Shown here: positions 43,146 through 55,429 of the stretch, in pieces | How the letters are laid out: each line of letters starts with the position of its first letter | Numbering within the stretch: the first letter of the stretch is position 1 | NCBI GenBank assembly: GCA_026120035.1 | Contig: JALRME010000011.1 | Coordinates: 310,001 to 374,000, forward strand | Source: Coleophoma eucalyptorum | Lineage: Eukaryota > Ascomycota > Leotiomycetes > Helotiales > Dermateaceae | Length of the DNA: 64,000 nucleotides | Direction of reading: 5' to 3' | Notes under the pieces: generated by a model | What the model saw: only the letters and a program-made list of their open reading frames with translations | The model's database searches: none | What the model was told of the DNA's origin: nothing | Position numbers and translations under genes: made by a program

Positions 43146-44156
43146 ATGGCCCCTTCTCAGCTCCCTCCCATTTTCAATGCCACTTCCCAGGACATTGAGA
43201 TGCTCCTCGCAGCTCAATGCCACCTTGGATCCAAGAACTTGCAAGTTCACATGGAGCCATACCTCTGGAAGACTCGCCCCGATGGAATCAACGTTATCAA
43301 CATCGGAAAGACCTGGTAAGCATGCGCAGGTGAAAATTTGACAGTCTGCGAATAAACACTGACATGCGAATTACAGGGAGAAGATTGTCCTCGCTGCCCG
43401 TATCATCGCAGCTGTTGACAACCCAGCTGATATCTGTGTCATCTCCGCTCGTCCTTACGGTCAACGTGCTGTCTTGAAGTTCGCTGCTCACACCGGAGCT
43501 GTCGCCATTGCTGGACGTTTCACCCCAGGTAACTTCACCAACTACATCACCCGATCTTTCAAGGAGCCACGCTTGATTGTCGTCACCGACCCTCGCACTG
43601 ATGCCCAGGCCATCAAGGAGGCTTCCTACGTCAACATCCCAGTCATTGCCCTTTGCGACACTGACTCCCCAACTGAGTTCGTTGATGTTGCCATCCCAAC
43701 CAACAACAAGGGTCGCCACGCCATTGGTTTGGTCTGGTGGATGTTGGCCCGTGAGGTCCTCAGACTTCGTGGATCCCTCGCTACCCGTGAGACTGAGTGG
43801 GATGTCATGACCGATTTGTACTTCTACCGTGACCCAGAAGCCGAGGAGAACAAGGAAGTCTCTGAGGAGGCCGTCAAGAGCGCCGATGAGGTATGTTAAA
43901 ACACCTATTATGAGGAAATAGGTCGCTAACTTTCACAAAGGTTGGACCAGCTGCTATTGAGCAAGGATTCGCCGGAACTGGTGACTGGGAGGTCTCTGGC
44001 ACTCAAGCCACTGCCTTCGCTGGTGCCACTGGAGCTGCTGCTGGTGCAAGCTGGGAGGCTTCTGGTGACGGAGCTGACTGGGCTGCAAGCTCTGCCCCAG
44101 CTGCTGGAGGCGAGTGGGGAGCTGCTGACGGAGCTGCCGAGACCACCCAATGGTAG
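43146..44156 (+). CDS. rps0: 40S ribosomal protein uS2 (RPS0/RPSA)
   Basis: Three exons, 43146-43315, 43377-43890 and 43941-44156, encode 299 residues. Introns are 61 and 50 nt. The RPS0 landmarks are [41 protein letters not shown], and [65 protein letters not shown] and [15 protein letters not shown] follow. The C-terminus is a Gly/Ala/Trp-rich tail ([15 protein letters not shown]) typical of fungal and animal RPSA. Codon use is strongly C-ending, as expected for a very highly expressed gene. Confidence 0.98.
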
Positions 44157-46646
44157 ATTACCATCGAGTAGCGACATTGAAAAAAATATCAAAAAGAGGT
44201 GTAATGCAACAATCGTCCAGAAAGAAAGTTAACCCTTGGGAAATGTCAAAGCATGTCGCCTACTATCTGTTTGCAATCCTGGGAACCAAAGTTGAGAGAA
44301 GAGAAATTGGTGGTTTCGATCTTTGCTGGTGCTTACGAGGGAAAGATACTGTTCAAATGCTGTCCATTCTTTCACAGCTTTGAGGAGGGAAAGCCCTGTG
44401 CCATTGAAGCGAGAAGGTGTGCTTAAGAGCTACCTTCGGCCTTCCAATTTCTTTTCGTCTCATTTTCCCTATTCGTTTTCTTGCGTTTGGGGCTTCATGT
44501 ACTCTCCATAGCCTTCTAGCAACAGAAGAATCGAAGATTTCTAAACTGCCTGTGTCCTTTCTATGTTTTGCTCCTCGCTATCGTTGTCTTATGCCGTATG
44601 ACCATTGCCTAGCCACGCCGGAGCCCACCTACCAATCTTATCTCTCCTTGCCACCTGTTTCCAGTGTTACGGAATGCATGCTTGACAGTATCGGGTATGC
44701 TATGTGATATTATCGACAAGCCTACCCGCCTGTCACAAAAAATATTCAACCTTCTGTATTCATTCATCCTTTGGTAAAGTGCATACTTGCTTCTCTACAT
44801 CTGCTACAAATCAAATATGCCTAGATGAAATGAACCAAGACTGATGCCCTTAATAAGCGCCAACCAGCCTCCGTGCCGTGTAAGTCAAAAGCTTTCCCCG
44901 CATGGGCCTCCTCTCAAGTCTCACAGGGGCCTTCTTCCGCAAGGTGGGTAATATTTGCATCTAAGACAAGGCAGCCGTAAGACCATGTTAATAAATCTAG
45001 ATACATATCTGAATCTCTACGCGTCCTTCCCTTGCCGCCGGAGCGAGGAAGATGCCTGCCCAGCTTTAAAGAAAAGGGATATATCCAACACTCTGGTCCT
45101 TATGCATTTATACTGCTTCCCTTCTACAGCATCCATACTTCCTCCACGTTCCTTACCTCACATACCTATCCTCTATGAGCACCCGCTCCTTTCCCACCCT
45201 AAGAACAAACAACTAGGAGCGGAACGAGGCATAGCTCACGAGATATCAAGACTCCAGGAGGCGACACCTCCGCGTCCATGAAAGTGCTATGCTAGCAGGG
45301 AGTGAGTAGCTAATGAGTGTACGACTAGAACGACATCGAACGTCTCGTTATCGATTACCATGTTGAGATTTGCGCATACCCCAGTCCTCCGAGAGATTTA
45401 AGTTACTTGATACACGGTACCCCGCTACACCCCTGACCCACCCATCTACCTACCTTTCGTTCCTGCACTCAAACCCACCATATCAAGCCCAAGGAAGAAG
45501 GATGGGAAAAGAGAAGCCAAAAAAAGAGGCTAGAAGAAGTGAGGCACGCTTCGGAGCCATCGTACGATGATCTCAGCGCCTTATCAGATCTGGTATGTAT
45601 CTTACACACATCCCCGACCAACACTCAGTCCGACGTCCCAACCTTCACCTCTGCACCCTCACCTCACCAACGAGCCTCTATGTAGGTACCCTGAGTGACC
45701 CTGCTTTAGCCATACGAAGCAACCTTCGCAACGATGGCAAAGCCCGAGCTAGCGAGTTCCCTCATTGGCCAGGTTCCAATTTCAGGCGACGAGCCACTAG
45801 CATAGCAGGAATTCGCAACGATCAACTTCACCTACCACCTCCCACCTCCCATCGACCGCACACCACCGGCACGGGTATCCTATTAACACACCACTAATCA
45901 TAGCATCTTCAAGCAACAGGCTACACCTATCATGTTACAGATCAGACTCCAGATCAAGTCACGGGTGAAAGAACCCATGTCTCACCTCACTCAGTGCACA
46001 CAGTCTACAGCCACTCACGTCCGGGAGAAAGTGGAAAAACCTTCATTTTCTGTACGAATATTACTAAGAAAATTATCTTATCTCTTTCCCAAAGAAGGCT
46101 CATTCAGAGATCTTCTTCGAGCCGCTAGGACAAGAAGGAACATATTTCCGGCAATTTACCACCCAGACACCGAGAAAACCACCCGAAGAAGTATAGCCAC
46201 AATCCCCAAGAACCATGGGCCTCTGTTTCTGGCTTCCAAGGCCATATCTGCAGATACACCCTAGTCAAATCCCAAGCCAGCGAACCTGCAGGTCACTCGG
46301 CAAACTTATGTACAAAGAAGAACGGAGATAGGAAAACTGCCCTACTGCAGCCCTACAGTGGTTGGCAAACGTCCCAGCTTGCAGATTACAGCAGCTTGGT
46401 ACCCAATCAGAAAACACGCTCGTAAGCGCCGGAGAAAGAGGAGAAAATGAGAAAAGAGGGGAATCATAAAAGCAGCAGGCAGAGCCCGGGGAATAAAAGG
46501 TTGGTGATGATGGGGGTGGGCAAAATTAGACGCCAGGAACCAGGAACGGCTTTTCCAGGGGCTAAGCGAGCAACGCCGGACGACGACGACATGCCATGAA
46601 GACTTTCGTGGTTGAAAGTCTGATACTGGCAACAATGACCAGTTTC
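44157..46646. other. 2.5-kb gap between the converging 3' ends of RPS0 and KXD1, no gene seen
   Basis: Both flanking genes end here, so the stretch is not promoter for either. Frames on both strands are short and of unconvincing composition. No tRNA, rRNA or common snRNA motif was recognised. It is a candidate region for an unannotated non-coding transcript or a small multi-exon gene. Confidence 0.5.
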
Positions 46647-47365
46647 TCAGTATTCTGGTGAAGGGTAGCGAGCGCGGGCTTGCTTGTACTCCTTTGGGTG
46701 CTTCCTTGAAGCTTTGGATTTTAGACCACTGCGGGCTGTCAGATGTTGCAAAATTGCTATATACTGATAGACTTACGAGACACGCTTCTGGGACCATTCC
46801 AGATCCCGCTTGACCTCCTGTGTAAAGCTGTCAGTTTTTGAATCGGCGAGCTCTTGAAAAGTGCGCACCTTGGCATCTTGGTATCCTTCCGCTAATCTTG
46901 CTCTCGATTTTGCGATCCTCTGCTGAGCCAATTGCTGGAGATCGAGTAACTCCCGGCGCTTAGCATTCAGCAATCCAGATCTGAAGATTCATTAGCTGAA
47001 TTGCGCATTTCCCAAAAAAAACTGGTGTCTTACGTTTGTGCTTGAACAGCCAGCGTGCGATCCAATGGCAAAGGATCAAAGGCGCCGTTAAAACGATCTT
47101 GCATGTATTCTTGCAGATCAACCCCATTGGCAGAAGCCGAGCTGTCATACTCGCCCGATGCAGAACCGGCGTAGCTGCTTGAAGTGGCAGAGTAAGCCGA
47201 GTGACCGTAAGTGGGCGTCATGCCAGATCCTGTGGTGACGGATTCTGGGGCCTCGGGGGGAGAACACGCATAGGTCTGGTGTTGTGCGGGTTGGTAGTAT
47301 TGATATTGAGGAGCCTTCGTCGGGACGGCGATGGGGCTTGTGGTGTAGTGTCCGTACGAAGCCAT
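46647..47365 (-). CDS. kxd1: KxDL-domain protein KXD1 (BLOC-1-related)
   Basis: Four exons, 47365-47034, 46980-46869, 46817-46777 and 46728-46647, encode 188 residues. Introns are 53, 51 and 48 nt. Residues about 1-75 are a Tyr/Ser/Pro-rich disordered N-terminus. The KxDL region follows: FDPLPLDRTLAVQAQTSGLL, NAKRRELLDLQQLAQQRI, and VKRDLEWSQKRV, containing the KxDL signature as KRDL. KXD1 is a small coiled-coil subunit of the BLOC-1-related endosomal complex. The 51-nt second intron has no in-frame stop, so its retention would insert 17 residues. Start MASYGHY (47365) is preferred over ATG 47380. Confidence 0.85.
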
Positions 47366-49191
47366 TGTGAGAGAAGACAATTGACAGACGATTGGTCAGA
47401 TGGGTGTGGAGGTAGGTAGTGAAACAAGATTCAAGCACAGACGATAATGTAAACGAGTAGTGCTAAAGTGCAGTAAGGGTAAACTTGTGTTTGAATAGAC
47501 AGCCGGTTTGCAGTGGAGCCTTGATCTTGGGAAGGGAAGAGCAAACGGATGGAAAGGAAAGAGAAAGGAAACTCCCAGGACAAGACCCACGACGACCCTT
47601 TTATAGTCGTCTAAAGAATCCCCAGGCGACTAGAGGGAGGGGAATTCCTCTGACCCCGACGGCCTTCTCAGTATCTTTGACCCCGCTCGAAAGAGAAAGA
47701 AGATAGGTTGAAGGAAGGATATCCTCCTTCTAGCCCCCTACCCACACGTCTCCCGACCCGCCCTTCCGCGGTCTCACGGTTGTCCGTGAGTCTGCGAGCT
47801 GCATAGAACAGGACGATGGGGGTGATCCCGGGGGGGCGAACAACGGCGTGGATTGGCTTGATGGAGCCTTTCTATTGTTCAGAGATAGGCGTCATGGCTC
47901 CGGCAAGCATTGGCATTGGACCGGCGAACGACCTGGGTGCTTGGGGGTTGCGGTAGTGCCGTGTCAAGTGGTGAGGTTCAGGGAAGGTGCGAGTAAGTCG
48001 GTGGTCTGCGGAGGTCTGCAGTGATAGTGGCAGTGGCAGTGGCCGTGGCAGTGACAGAGACAGACAGTGGCAGTGGGCAGCAAAGCAAGGCCAAAGGATG
48101 GTAAGGACATCTGATACGGACACTTGCCTGACCAACATACCAGCGCGCTAAGGCCGACGGGGCCAAAAGCAGCGACTGGCTGGGTTGGATAGAAGGGGCA
48201 GTTGGCGTGGAATGAAGGATGGTGGAGGGCAAGTGTCAAAGTTAACGTGAGGCGAGGCAACGCGAGGCGAGACGACAGGAAAAACGCAGAATTCCTTTAA
48301 AAAAATCAAAGAAAAGAAATTCAAGCATGTCAGGCCAGTCAAGCACGGCAGGCCTCTCAGGGCTCAATGCTTCCCAAAGTCAGGCTGTAATGCAGCGTTA
48401 ATTAGGCAGCCTCGCTTTTCTGTCGTCGAACATCGGTATGCGTTGGCACAAAGCCTGAGCGAGAATGAGTGGTCGGTTGTGCCAATCCATTCTTCTGGAA
48501 CCACGAAACGTGCATCGCTTTCCTAAACGGCACTGCAGCTGTGCAGAAGAGCCAGAGCCAGAGCCAGCCAGATGCATGAGCAGAGCTGCTAACACTCTCA
48601 CGTTCGTCCCAATATGTCAGCGAAAATGGCAGGCAAGTCCCCGTCATCACGATGAATAAATCTACTTGGTGGCTTTTCGTAGCCTCGTCATTGGATGTAG
48701 CGAGGTGTTGGAATAGACGATGGAGGGGTCTCTTCCTCACTCGTTGCCCCACCGGCACCAGATCAACGGAGTCTTTGCTCTGCTGCAAGGGATTGATATC
48801 CGGCAATTATTTGTCATTAGAATACTGGATGCTTAGACATTGTTGACTCGCTCGCTCCCCCAGATTTCTTTTGGCCGAAACTTCTATCAACTTACCACGC
48901 TTTCCCGATGCTTGACGTTGAAAAGTATCAAAACCATCCCGCGCTCTATCAAGCCACCTCGGGAGTCCGACAGCGGCAGGGTTGTGCAGGCAGCCAATGA
49001 ATCATGGGCTTCTCTCAGGCGATGGCCGACATGCATGACAATCGTGACAGGTGACATAAAGGCTCCCAAAGTATGCACGACCATGCTAGGACATAAGAGA
49101 TATTCAATGCAAGTCTATTCTGAATGCTGCGTAGCCCATCAACGCCGTGGTCATTATCCATGGAGAACGATCTCCGTCTTGTCTACCCCAC
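47366..49191. promoter_or_regulatory. 1.8-kb upstream region of KXD1 and 3' flank of the DGK1-like gene
   Basis: No supported ORF. A G-run lies near 47830-47837. An imperfect GTGGCA-type tandem repeat lies at about 48024-48080 (GTGGCAGTGGCAGTGGCCGTGGCAGT and related). Opposite-strand frames over this repeat look like artefacts of low complexity. Confidence 0.5.
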
Positions 49192-50373
49192 CTACCCAAA
49201 TAGCCGTAAGAACCCCCACATGCCCATGCCGCTGAGTACTGGAATTGTTAGGTTATCATCCCAGCCGAAAAGATCGACAACTTCGCTGGCACTGGCAATA
49301 AAGCCGGTCCATAAGCTCATTACTGCTAAGGCCAATCCACCAGAAATAGTTGCTTGTTCCTTACTCAAGCCAATGACATCCCTCACAGCACCGGGCAAGC
49401 TCAAGCTGCCGGTGAACATGAAAGGGAAGCTTTCGTCCCCAGGGAATGGTCCGGTACGTGGTGCAAGCCACCCCCAGAATGTCCAGGCTGTAAGAACCCC
49501 AACTGCCATAGCTGCAAGTGATCCTGCAAGCGATTTGCCGCGCCTAACTCGAGGGGTGTATCTACCATACAGACGACCAATAGTGCTTGCTGCTGTGTCG
49601 CACCAACTCAGGAGCAAGATCCCCATGACACCGATATCCTTGGGAAAAAAGCCAAGGACGATCCACGCGCCCAGCAAATACCAGTTTACCCCATTGTAAC
49701 CCTGGTATTCTGACTCCCGCATCAGTGCACCTAGCAAGCGTACATAGAGACGGTTTAGCGATGCGTAGTTGTGCCGGAGGTAATCTACCGTCAAGATTGG
49801 TACCAATGCGGACATCAAATATGGTGTGATCTGTGAGGTTTGGATACCGGAAACGTACAACCACAAAGTGAAGAAGCCGATCGATACATGGAGAACTTTT
49901 CGAGGGACCTCATGCTTGTGCACAAATGTCCGCCAGTGCCTGTGTATTGGAATGAGTCCAAGTGGGCTTGGACTTCGACTGATATCGCGCCAACTCCAAC
50001 CTGAAGTACTTGCAGTTGTCGGTGAGAGGTGCCCGTTAGAAACTTGACCATTCGTTACCGCTATCGGTTTCGTTTTTGAGGATGCTGAGGAAGCTTTCAC
50101 TGGAGTGATGCCGCTGACCTTGCGCAAAGTACCTCGCATGGGGCTTCGACTCTTTGACCTAGCCCTTCTGAGTTCTGCACTTATCTCATCATCCTCGTCC
50201 TCGTCTATCGCTTCAGTGATCGCTGCTTTGGAGGTCTCCGCTGCTCTCTTCTTCTTAGCAGATCTTGTCACGGGCCCGAAATATCCATCCGAGTCATCTT
50301 GTTGTGACGGAGTCGGTGAAGGACTAATGACTCTCGGAAAAGCCGGGATAGGGTTCGATCTTGAGACAGACAT
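49192..50373 (-). CDS. dgk1: CTP-dependent diacylglycerol kinase-like protein (DGK1 family)
   Basis: An intronless ORF of 393 residues from ATG 50373. An in-frame ATG at 50613 would add 80 residues. Residues 1-150 are polar with acidic and Ser/Arg-rich patches (DEDEDDEISAELRRARSKSR). The membrane domain follows: HEVPRKVLHVSIGFFTLWLY, ITPYLMSALVPILTVDYLRH, LLGAWIVLGFFPKDIGVMGI, LLSWCDTAASTIGRLYGRYT and RGKSLAGSLAAMAVGVL. This is the CTP-transferase fold of yeast Dgk1/phytol kinase/dolichol kinase. Yeast Dgk1 phosphorylates diacylglycerol to phosphatidate with CTP at the nuclear/ER membrane. The W-C-D-T-A-A-S motif is typical of that family. Confidence 0.88.
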   Translation of the reverse strand: MSVSRSNPIPAFPRVISPSPTPSQQDDSDGYFGPVTRSAKKKRAAETSKAAITEAIDEDEDDEISAELRRARSKSRSPMRGTLRKVSGITPVKASSASSKTKPIAVTNGQVSNGHLSPTTASTSGWSWRDISRSPSPLGLIPIHRHWRTFVHKHEVPRKVLHVSIGFFTLWLYVSGIQTSQITPYLMSALVPILTVDYLRHNYASLNRLYVRLLGALMRESEYQGYNGVNWYLLGAWIVLGFFPKDIGVMGILLLSWCDTAASTIGRLYGRYTPRVRRGKSLAGSLAAMAVGVLTAWTFWGWLAPRTGPFPGDESFPFMFTGSLSLPGAVRDVIGLSKEQATISGGLALAVMSLWTGFIASASEVVDLFGWDDNLTIPVLSGMGMWGFLRLFG

Positions 50374-50860
50374 GCTGAAGGGAGATAAAGGCGGACTACG
50401 AATAGCCCCAGAAATAGATCGTGATAGATTTGCAAGGCGGATCAGCCAGTTGGTGGAGTGGAGATGTTTATCTTTTCGTGAGCGCGTAATAGCTGAAGCA
50501 AAAGCGTATCCGGGGGAAGTTATCGACTCCAGTGGAACGCAGGATGCAGTGACAGACTGCGCTGCATTGTTGAGAGGAGGTATGGTGGTATCTATGCGCC
50601 GTTCATGAGGCACACATACATGAATTCAGATTGTAGTGTTGTATGAGCCGTGTCTTGAGTAATGTTCAAGCAAGATGACAACATGGAAACGACTTTCCAG
50701 GATCCAAGCGGTATCTCTCCCAGCCATGTCTGCCTGAGGTGGCACGCGATCATGCTTTAGGATTTCGGTTGCGATAAGATAAGACAACCATAAAATTTCA
50801 GAGCCTTGCCCCGTTCAAGCTGGAGAGTATCACGCCTTTTGCGACAACATCATCACAAGC
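50374..50860. promoter_or_regulatory. Divergent upstream region of DGK1-like and SPB4 genes
   Basis: 487 bp between the favoured start codons. About half is covered by the in-frame N-terminal extension of the DGK1-like gene. Confidence 0.5.
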
Positions 50861-52775
50861 ATGGCGCCCACTGCTGAGCTCAAGAAGGATCCCAGAGCAT
50901 GGGATGCCTTAACCCCGCCGCTGGCAGAATGGATCTTAGATGCCATTGCTGCCATGGGATTCTCCCGAATGACCCCGGTTCAAGCATCCACAATTCCACT
51001 GTTCATGGGGAATAAGGATGTTGTGGTGGAGGTATGCAACTCTGCTCTGCTAGATGATTAAGTGCTGATTGTATCTCTAGGCTGTTACAGGAAGTGGAAA
51101 GACTCTGGCGTATCTACTTCCCGTTGTACAAAAGCTATTACGTCTCGAAGAGCCCATCAAAAAGCACCATGTTGGAGCAATCATCGTCTCACCCACCCGA
51201 GAACTGGCGACTCAGATCCATTCGGTACTCACCTCTTTGTTGGCATTTCATCAGCCTTCAGCAGAAGCCGCGAAACCATTAGACGAGGACGAGAAGCGGA
51301 AGCCATCATCTACGTTGTCCGTGGTGCCGCAGCTATTGCTTGGAGGGACAACAACTCCAGCACAGGATCTGAGCCGATTCCTGAAGAACAGCCCGAACCT
51401 CTTGATATCTACGCCTGGTCGATTACTTGAGCTACTGTCCTCACCACATGTGCATTGTCCTCAGTCCTCATTCGAGGTCCTCGTCCTGGACGAGGCAGAC
51501 AGACTTCTGGATCTGGGATTCAAGGATGATTTGCAAAAGATCATCGGCCACCTGCCCAAACAGAGACGAACGGGACTCTTCAGTGCCAGTGTCAGCGAAG
51601 CAGTTGGTGAAATTGTACGAGTTGGACTACGAAACCCAGTCAAGATCGCCGTGAAGGTCAAGGGCGCCAATGGGGACGACAAACGCACGCCTGCTAGTCT
51701 ACAGATGACCTACCTTCTTACACCTCCAACCCATAAATTCCCGGCACTCCTCTCGCTATTATCACAACTGCAGCCTACGCCACAAAAGGCCATCATCTAC
51801 CTATCCACCTGTGCGGCGGTCGATTACTTCCAGCACATCCTAGCCGCGCTCCTCCCATCCCAATTCTCCTTGATTCCTCTCCACGGGAAACATCCGCCGA
51901 ACGTGCGCCAGAAGAATTTCGCAAAATACATCACCAACGTAACACCCACCATCCTGCTCACCACCGATGTAGCAGCCCGCGGCCTCGATATCCCACAGGT
52001 TGATCTCGTCGTACAGATCGATCCACCCTCCGACCCAAAGGTATTCCTGCACCGCTGCGGTCGTGCTGGACGAGCAGGACGGAGAGGCCTGGCAGTGATA
52101 TTCCTTCAACCAGGGCGCGAAGAAGACTACATCCCCTTCCTCGACGTGCGCAAAACACCAATCTCGCCCCTCAAAAGCCCCGAGATTAAAGTAACGGAGT
52201 CAGAGGCCGCAGCAACAACGAAGAAGATGCGCAAGGAAGTCCTGGCCGACCGAGCATTGTACGACAAGGGACAGCGTGCATTTGTCAGCTGGGTGAAGGC
52301 ATACTCGAAGCACCAAGCAAGCAGCATCTTCCGCGTGACGGATCTCGATTGGACCGAACTAGGGAATGCGTGGGGACTAGTGCGCTTGCCAAAGATGCCT
52401 GAGCTGAAAACGTGGGAAGGGGACAAGACATTAGGTGTAGTTCTTGACATGAGCACATACGCATACGCGGACAAGATCCGGGAGAAGGCAAGATTGGTTG
52501 CGCAGGAGGAGGCAAAGAATGCGGAGCCATGGCAGCCTAGCGAGGAGCAGCTGAGGAGGAGGAAGGAGAGGGAGGCGTGGAGTCATAAGCATGAGAAGCA
52601 GGATGAGAAGGAGGTGAAGCGGGAGAAAAAGAAGAGGAAGCGCGAGGCCGAGAGGGTGAAGGGTCTTAGTGAGGAGGAGCTCAAGAAGGAGGAGGAGTTG
52701 CAGGCTCTGATCGAGGAGGTTAAAAGGCGCAGGGTCGAGGCTGAAAACGAGGAGTTTAAGGGATTTGATGATTAG
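50861..52775 (+). CDS. spb4: DEAD-box RNA helicase SPB4
   Basis: Two exons, 50861-51031 and 51081-52775, encode 621 residues. The 49-nt intron (GTATGC..CTCTAG) cuts exactly before motif I (AVTGSGKT). Helicase motifs in order are Q-motif [39 protein letters not shown], then SAS in place of SAT, which is characteristic of Spb4. [14 protein letters not shown] and [11 protein letters not shown] follow. The C-terminal Spb4 extension includes [16 protein letters not shown] and ends in a Lys/Glu-rich coiled coil. SPB4 acts on late pre-60S particles in 27S pre-rRNA processing in the nucleolus. It converges with SEC18, with 81 bp between stop codons. Confidence 0.97.
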
Positions 52776-52856
52776 AGTCACAATTTGTCGCAAAAATGCA
52801 CAGGTACAGCATGAGTATCCTAATTTACAAAAGCTATTCTATCCCAGATATCTGCC

Positions 52857-55429
52857 TTACTCCCTAAGCGCAATGATCTGCTGCCTAACAATATCCGCAA
52901 AAGCGGACGGAGCCTGTTGGCCACTCCTCCTGGCCTCAGCAACAGCGAGCAGAACAGACTTGATACCAAGACCGATCTCGTCAGCACCGGTGGCTTCCTG
53001 GAGCTCGTTCAGAGCTTGTGCAAGGTCTGCCTCGTTCTCGAAAGCCTTAACCTGTCGCAGAATAGACGCAAGCTCGCTAGCGCTGTTGACGTTGGGGACC
53101 GCGATCTCACGGTTGAAGATTGAGGGGCCCAGGTTCTTGAGCACGCTGCGGGAGGATGTTGTCCCGATGACAAGGAGGCGACGAGGCTAACGACCTGTCA
53201 GTTTAATGACACCAATGATAGGCGGGAGGAACTTACGTGAGGAGGCCTCTTGCTGAGAAGTACTTGTAATGTTTGGTAGATTATATTGGAGAAACGTGGG
53301 CCAATTTGAACCCATTCAATGATACGCTCAATGTTGTCGACAATGACGATGTTTTGTGGTGACTTATAAGCGTCGTTGAACACCTTGGTCAGGTATCCAA
53401 CCTTGGCGGTCTCGCTCATACCAACCATATTCTCAGCAGAGACAAGCTTGATGAAGGGAAATCCAGAGCTCTTCGCAATGGAAGCGGCCAAAGCTGTCTT
53501 TCCTGACCCAGGTGGTCCATGGAGAAGGACTGAGAGAAGTGGTGTGGTCTCATCTTCACGGACCATACCGACGAAATCGGATCCGCTGTCAAGGATGTTC
53601 TGGATGTAAGGACTGAAATGGATAATACCAGCGCCGATGGCTTCTTCCAACTCTTCCTCAGACACACCGAAGGCAGGCTTGACTTCGTCAAGGGCATTCA
53701 AGAAATCTCCTCGGTTAACTTTCATGTTCTCAATATCATCACTGACACCAGCAACAGTGCCAACCTTGACATGTCGATTGAAAGCAAAAGACGAGGCAGA
53801 TTTCACCAGACCACCAATTTCAGCTCCTGAAAAGTTCTTTGTCATATGTGCAAGTTCGGCAACATCGACATCAGGATCCATGACATTGTTGGCCAACATC
53901 TTCGAGGTATGGATCTTAAGAATTTGTGCTCTGCCGTGCTCGTCTGGCAAGGAGATTTCCATGTGTACCTCCAATCGTCCTGGACGCAGCAAGGCATCAT
54001 CAATCATATCTTTTCTGTTGGTCATTCCAATGAGCAAGATATTGTTGAGTTGATCAACACCATCAAGCTTGGAGAGCAACTGATTGACAACACTATCTCC
54101 AACACCGGTTCCACCACCGGTACTTCCTCTTTGCTTACACACAGCATCGAGTTCGTCAAAGATGATGATATGAAGACCACTCTCGTCTCCCTTCTCTTTG
54201 TACTCCTTTTCTGCATCGGCAAACAGTTTTCGGATATTTTCTTCTGACTGTCCAACGTACTTGTTCAGTACTTCAGGACCATTGATAACCTTTGGCTCTC
54301 TCGAGTTCAACATCTTTCCAATTTGACGAGCAATAAGTGTCTTTCCGGTACCTGGAGGACCGAAGAGCAAGATACCCTTCACGTGCTGGATACCCAACTT
54401 CTCAATAAGACCTGGAGGGAAAATACGAGATGCAAAAGCTCTTCGGAAAATGGCCCCGAACTCAGTATCCAATCCACCAATGCCCATATCCTCGAACTTG
54501 AAGTCTGGAGCGATGATGGAATTGGCGGCCGGCCGCTTTGAAGAACTCTTCAACTTAATTGGAGACTTTCCATCCTTGTAGAATGTGATGGGAGTTTGTC
54601 TCGTCAAGATACCTCGTGCTTGAGGATTGCTGACAGTAGGCGCGGCATCAGTCTTTTCCATACTGAGGTCGACTAATTGAACAGTCTTCACCATAAACAT
54701 CAATGGGATATTCTTATGGTCCATCAAAAGTCTCTGCCCAGGAGCAAAGACCTGGTTCTCAAAATTCTTGATGAACACCTCAGCCAAGACATCCTGATCG
54801 TACTGTGTATCCGTGATCTTCTTGGCCGACGCAAACCCGATTTCCACATCTAGGGATCCTAAGTATGCATTTCCTCCTTGAGAGAACGGATCGTATATTT
54901 CTGCCGTGATGCCATCCATCAGGCCAACATCGCACCAAGTTCTCTGCGGATCCGACAAGCTGATACATCCGCCGGGGAAGCCATTTGTAGGTCTGGCAGT
55001 GACAGCATAACGTCCATTCAGTAATAAGTAAAGGTCGCTACCGTCTCGATTTGGTTGAAAGTCTTGTGGAGAAACAGCACATCTAAGCATAGTTAGTTGC
55101 CGGGCCTTCTGGGGATTTATCAGATCCGGTCCTGCTTACATGTTTCCAAAGATATACATATTTGCCAGCTGCTTATCCTCGACCTTTGCTATCCGTAGTT
55201 GCTTCATCATGCCAGGAGATCGAGGTGGTGCTCTTCCCACGGCAGGTCTGGATGGTACGCCGCCTGCTCTTCCAGGTGATAGAGGACCTCCATATCCTGC
55301 ACTTCCCCTTGGATCATAACCGCCCATGGCTGTATCGTCTCTTGGTGGTTGAGGGGGAGCTCGATCATAACCACCGCCGCCGCCGGCTTTGGGACCCTGC
55401 CCAAAGAGACCTTGTCTAAGATTATTCAT
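52857..55429 (-). CDS. sec18: SEC18 / NSF vesicle-fusion AAA ATPase
   Basis: Three exons, 55429-55140, 55082-53237 and 53186-52857, encode 821 residues. Introns are 57 and 50 nt. A Gly/Pro-rich extension of about 75 residues (QGLFGQGPKAGGGGGYDRAP) precedes the NSF N-domain. AAA domain D1 carries FGPPGTGKTLIARQIG and IIIFDELDAVCKQRG, with arginine finger region TNRKDMIDDALLRPGR. D2 carries HGPPGSGKTALAASIAK and IVIVDNIERII. The C-terminus is LGPSIFNREIAVPNVNSASE. The hexamer unwinds SNARE complexes after membrane fusion together with Sec17. D2's Walker B DN in place of DD/DE agrees with its structural role. It is divergent from the LENG1-like gene. Confidence 0.97.

Noticed and set aside
46342..46797. 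Minus-strand frame of about 150 codons beyond KXD1
   Set aside because: It overlaps the last KXD1 exons in another frame. The spliced KXD1 model explains the conserved residues, and the rest has no recognisable content.
47872..48260. Overlapping minus-strand frames rich in Cys/His/Leu
   Set aside because: They arise from the GTGGCA-type repeat, and their composition is typical of translated low-complexity DNA.
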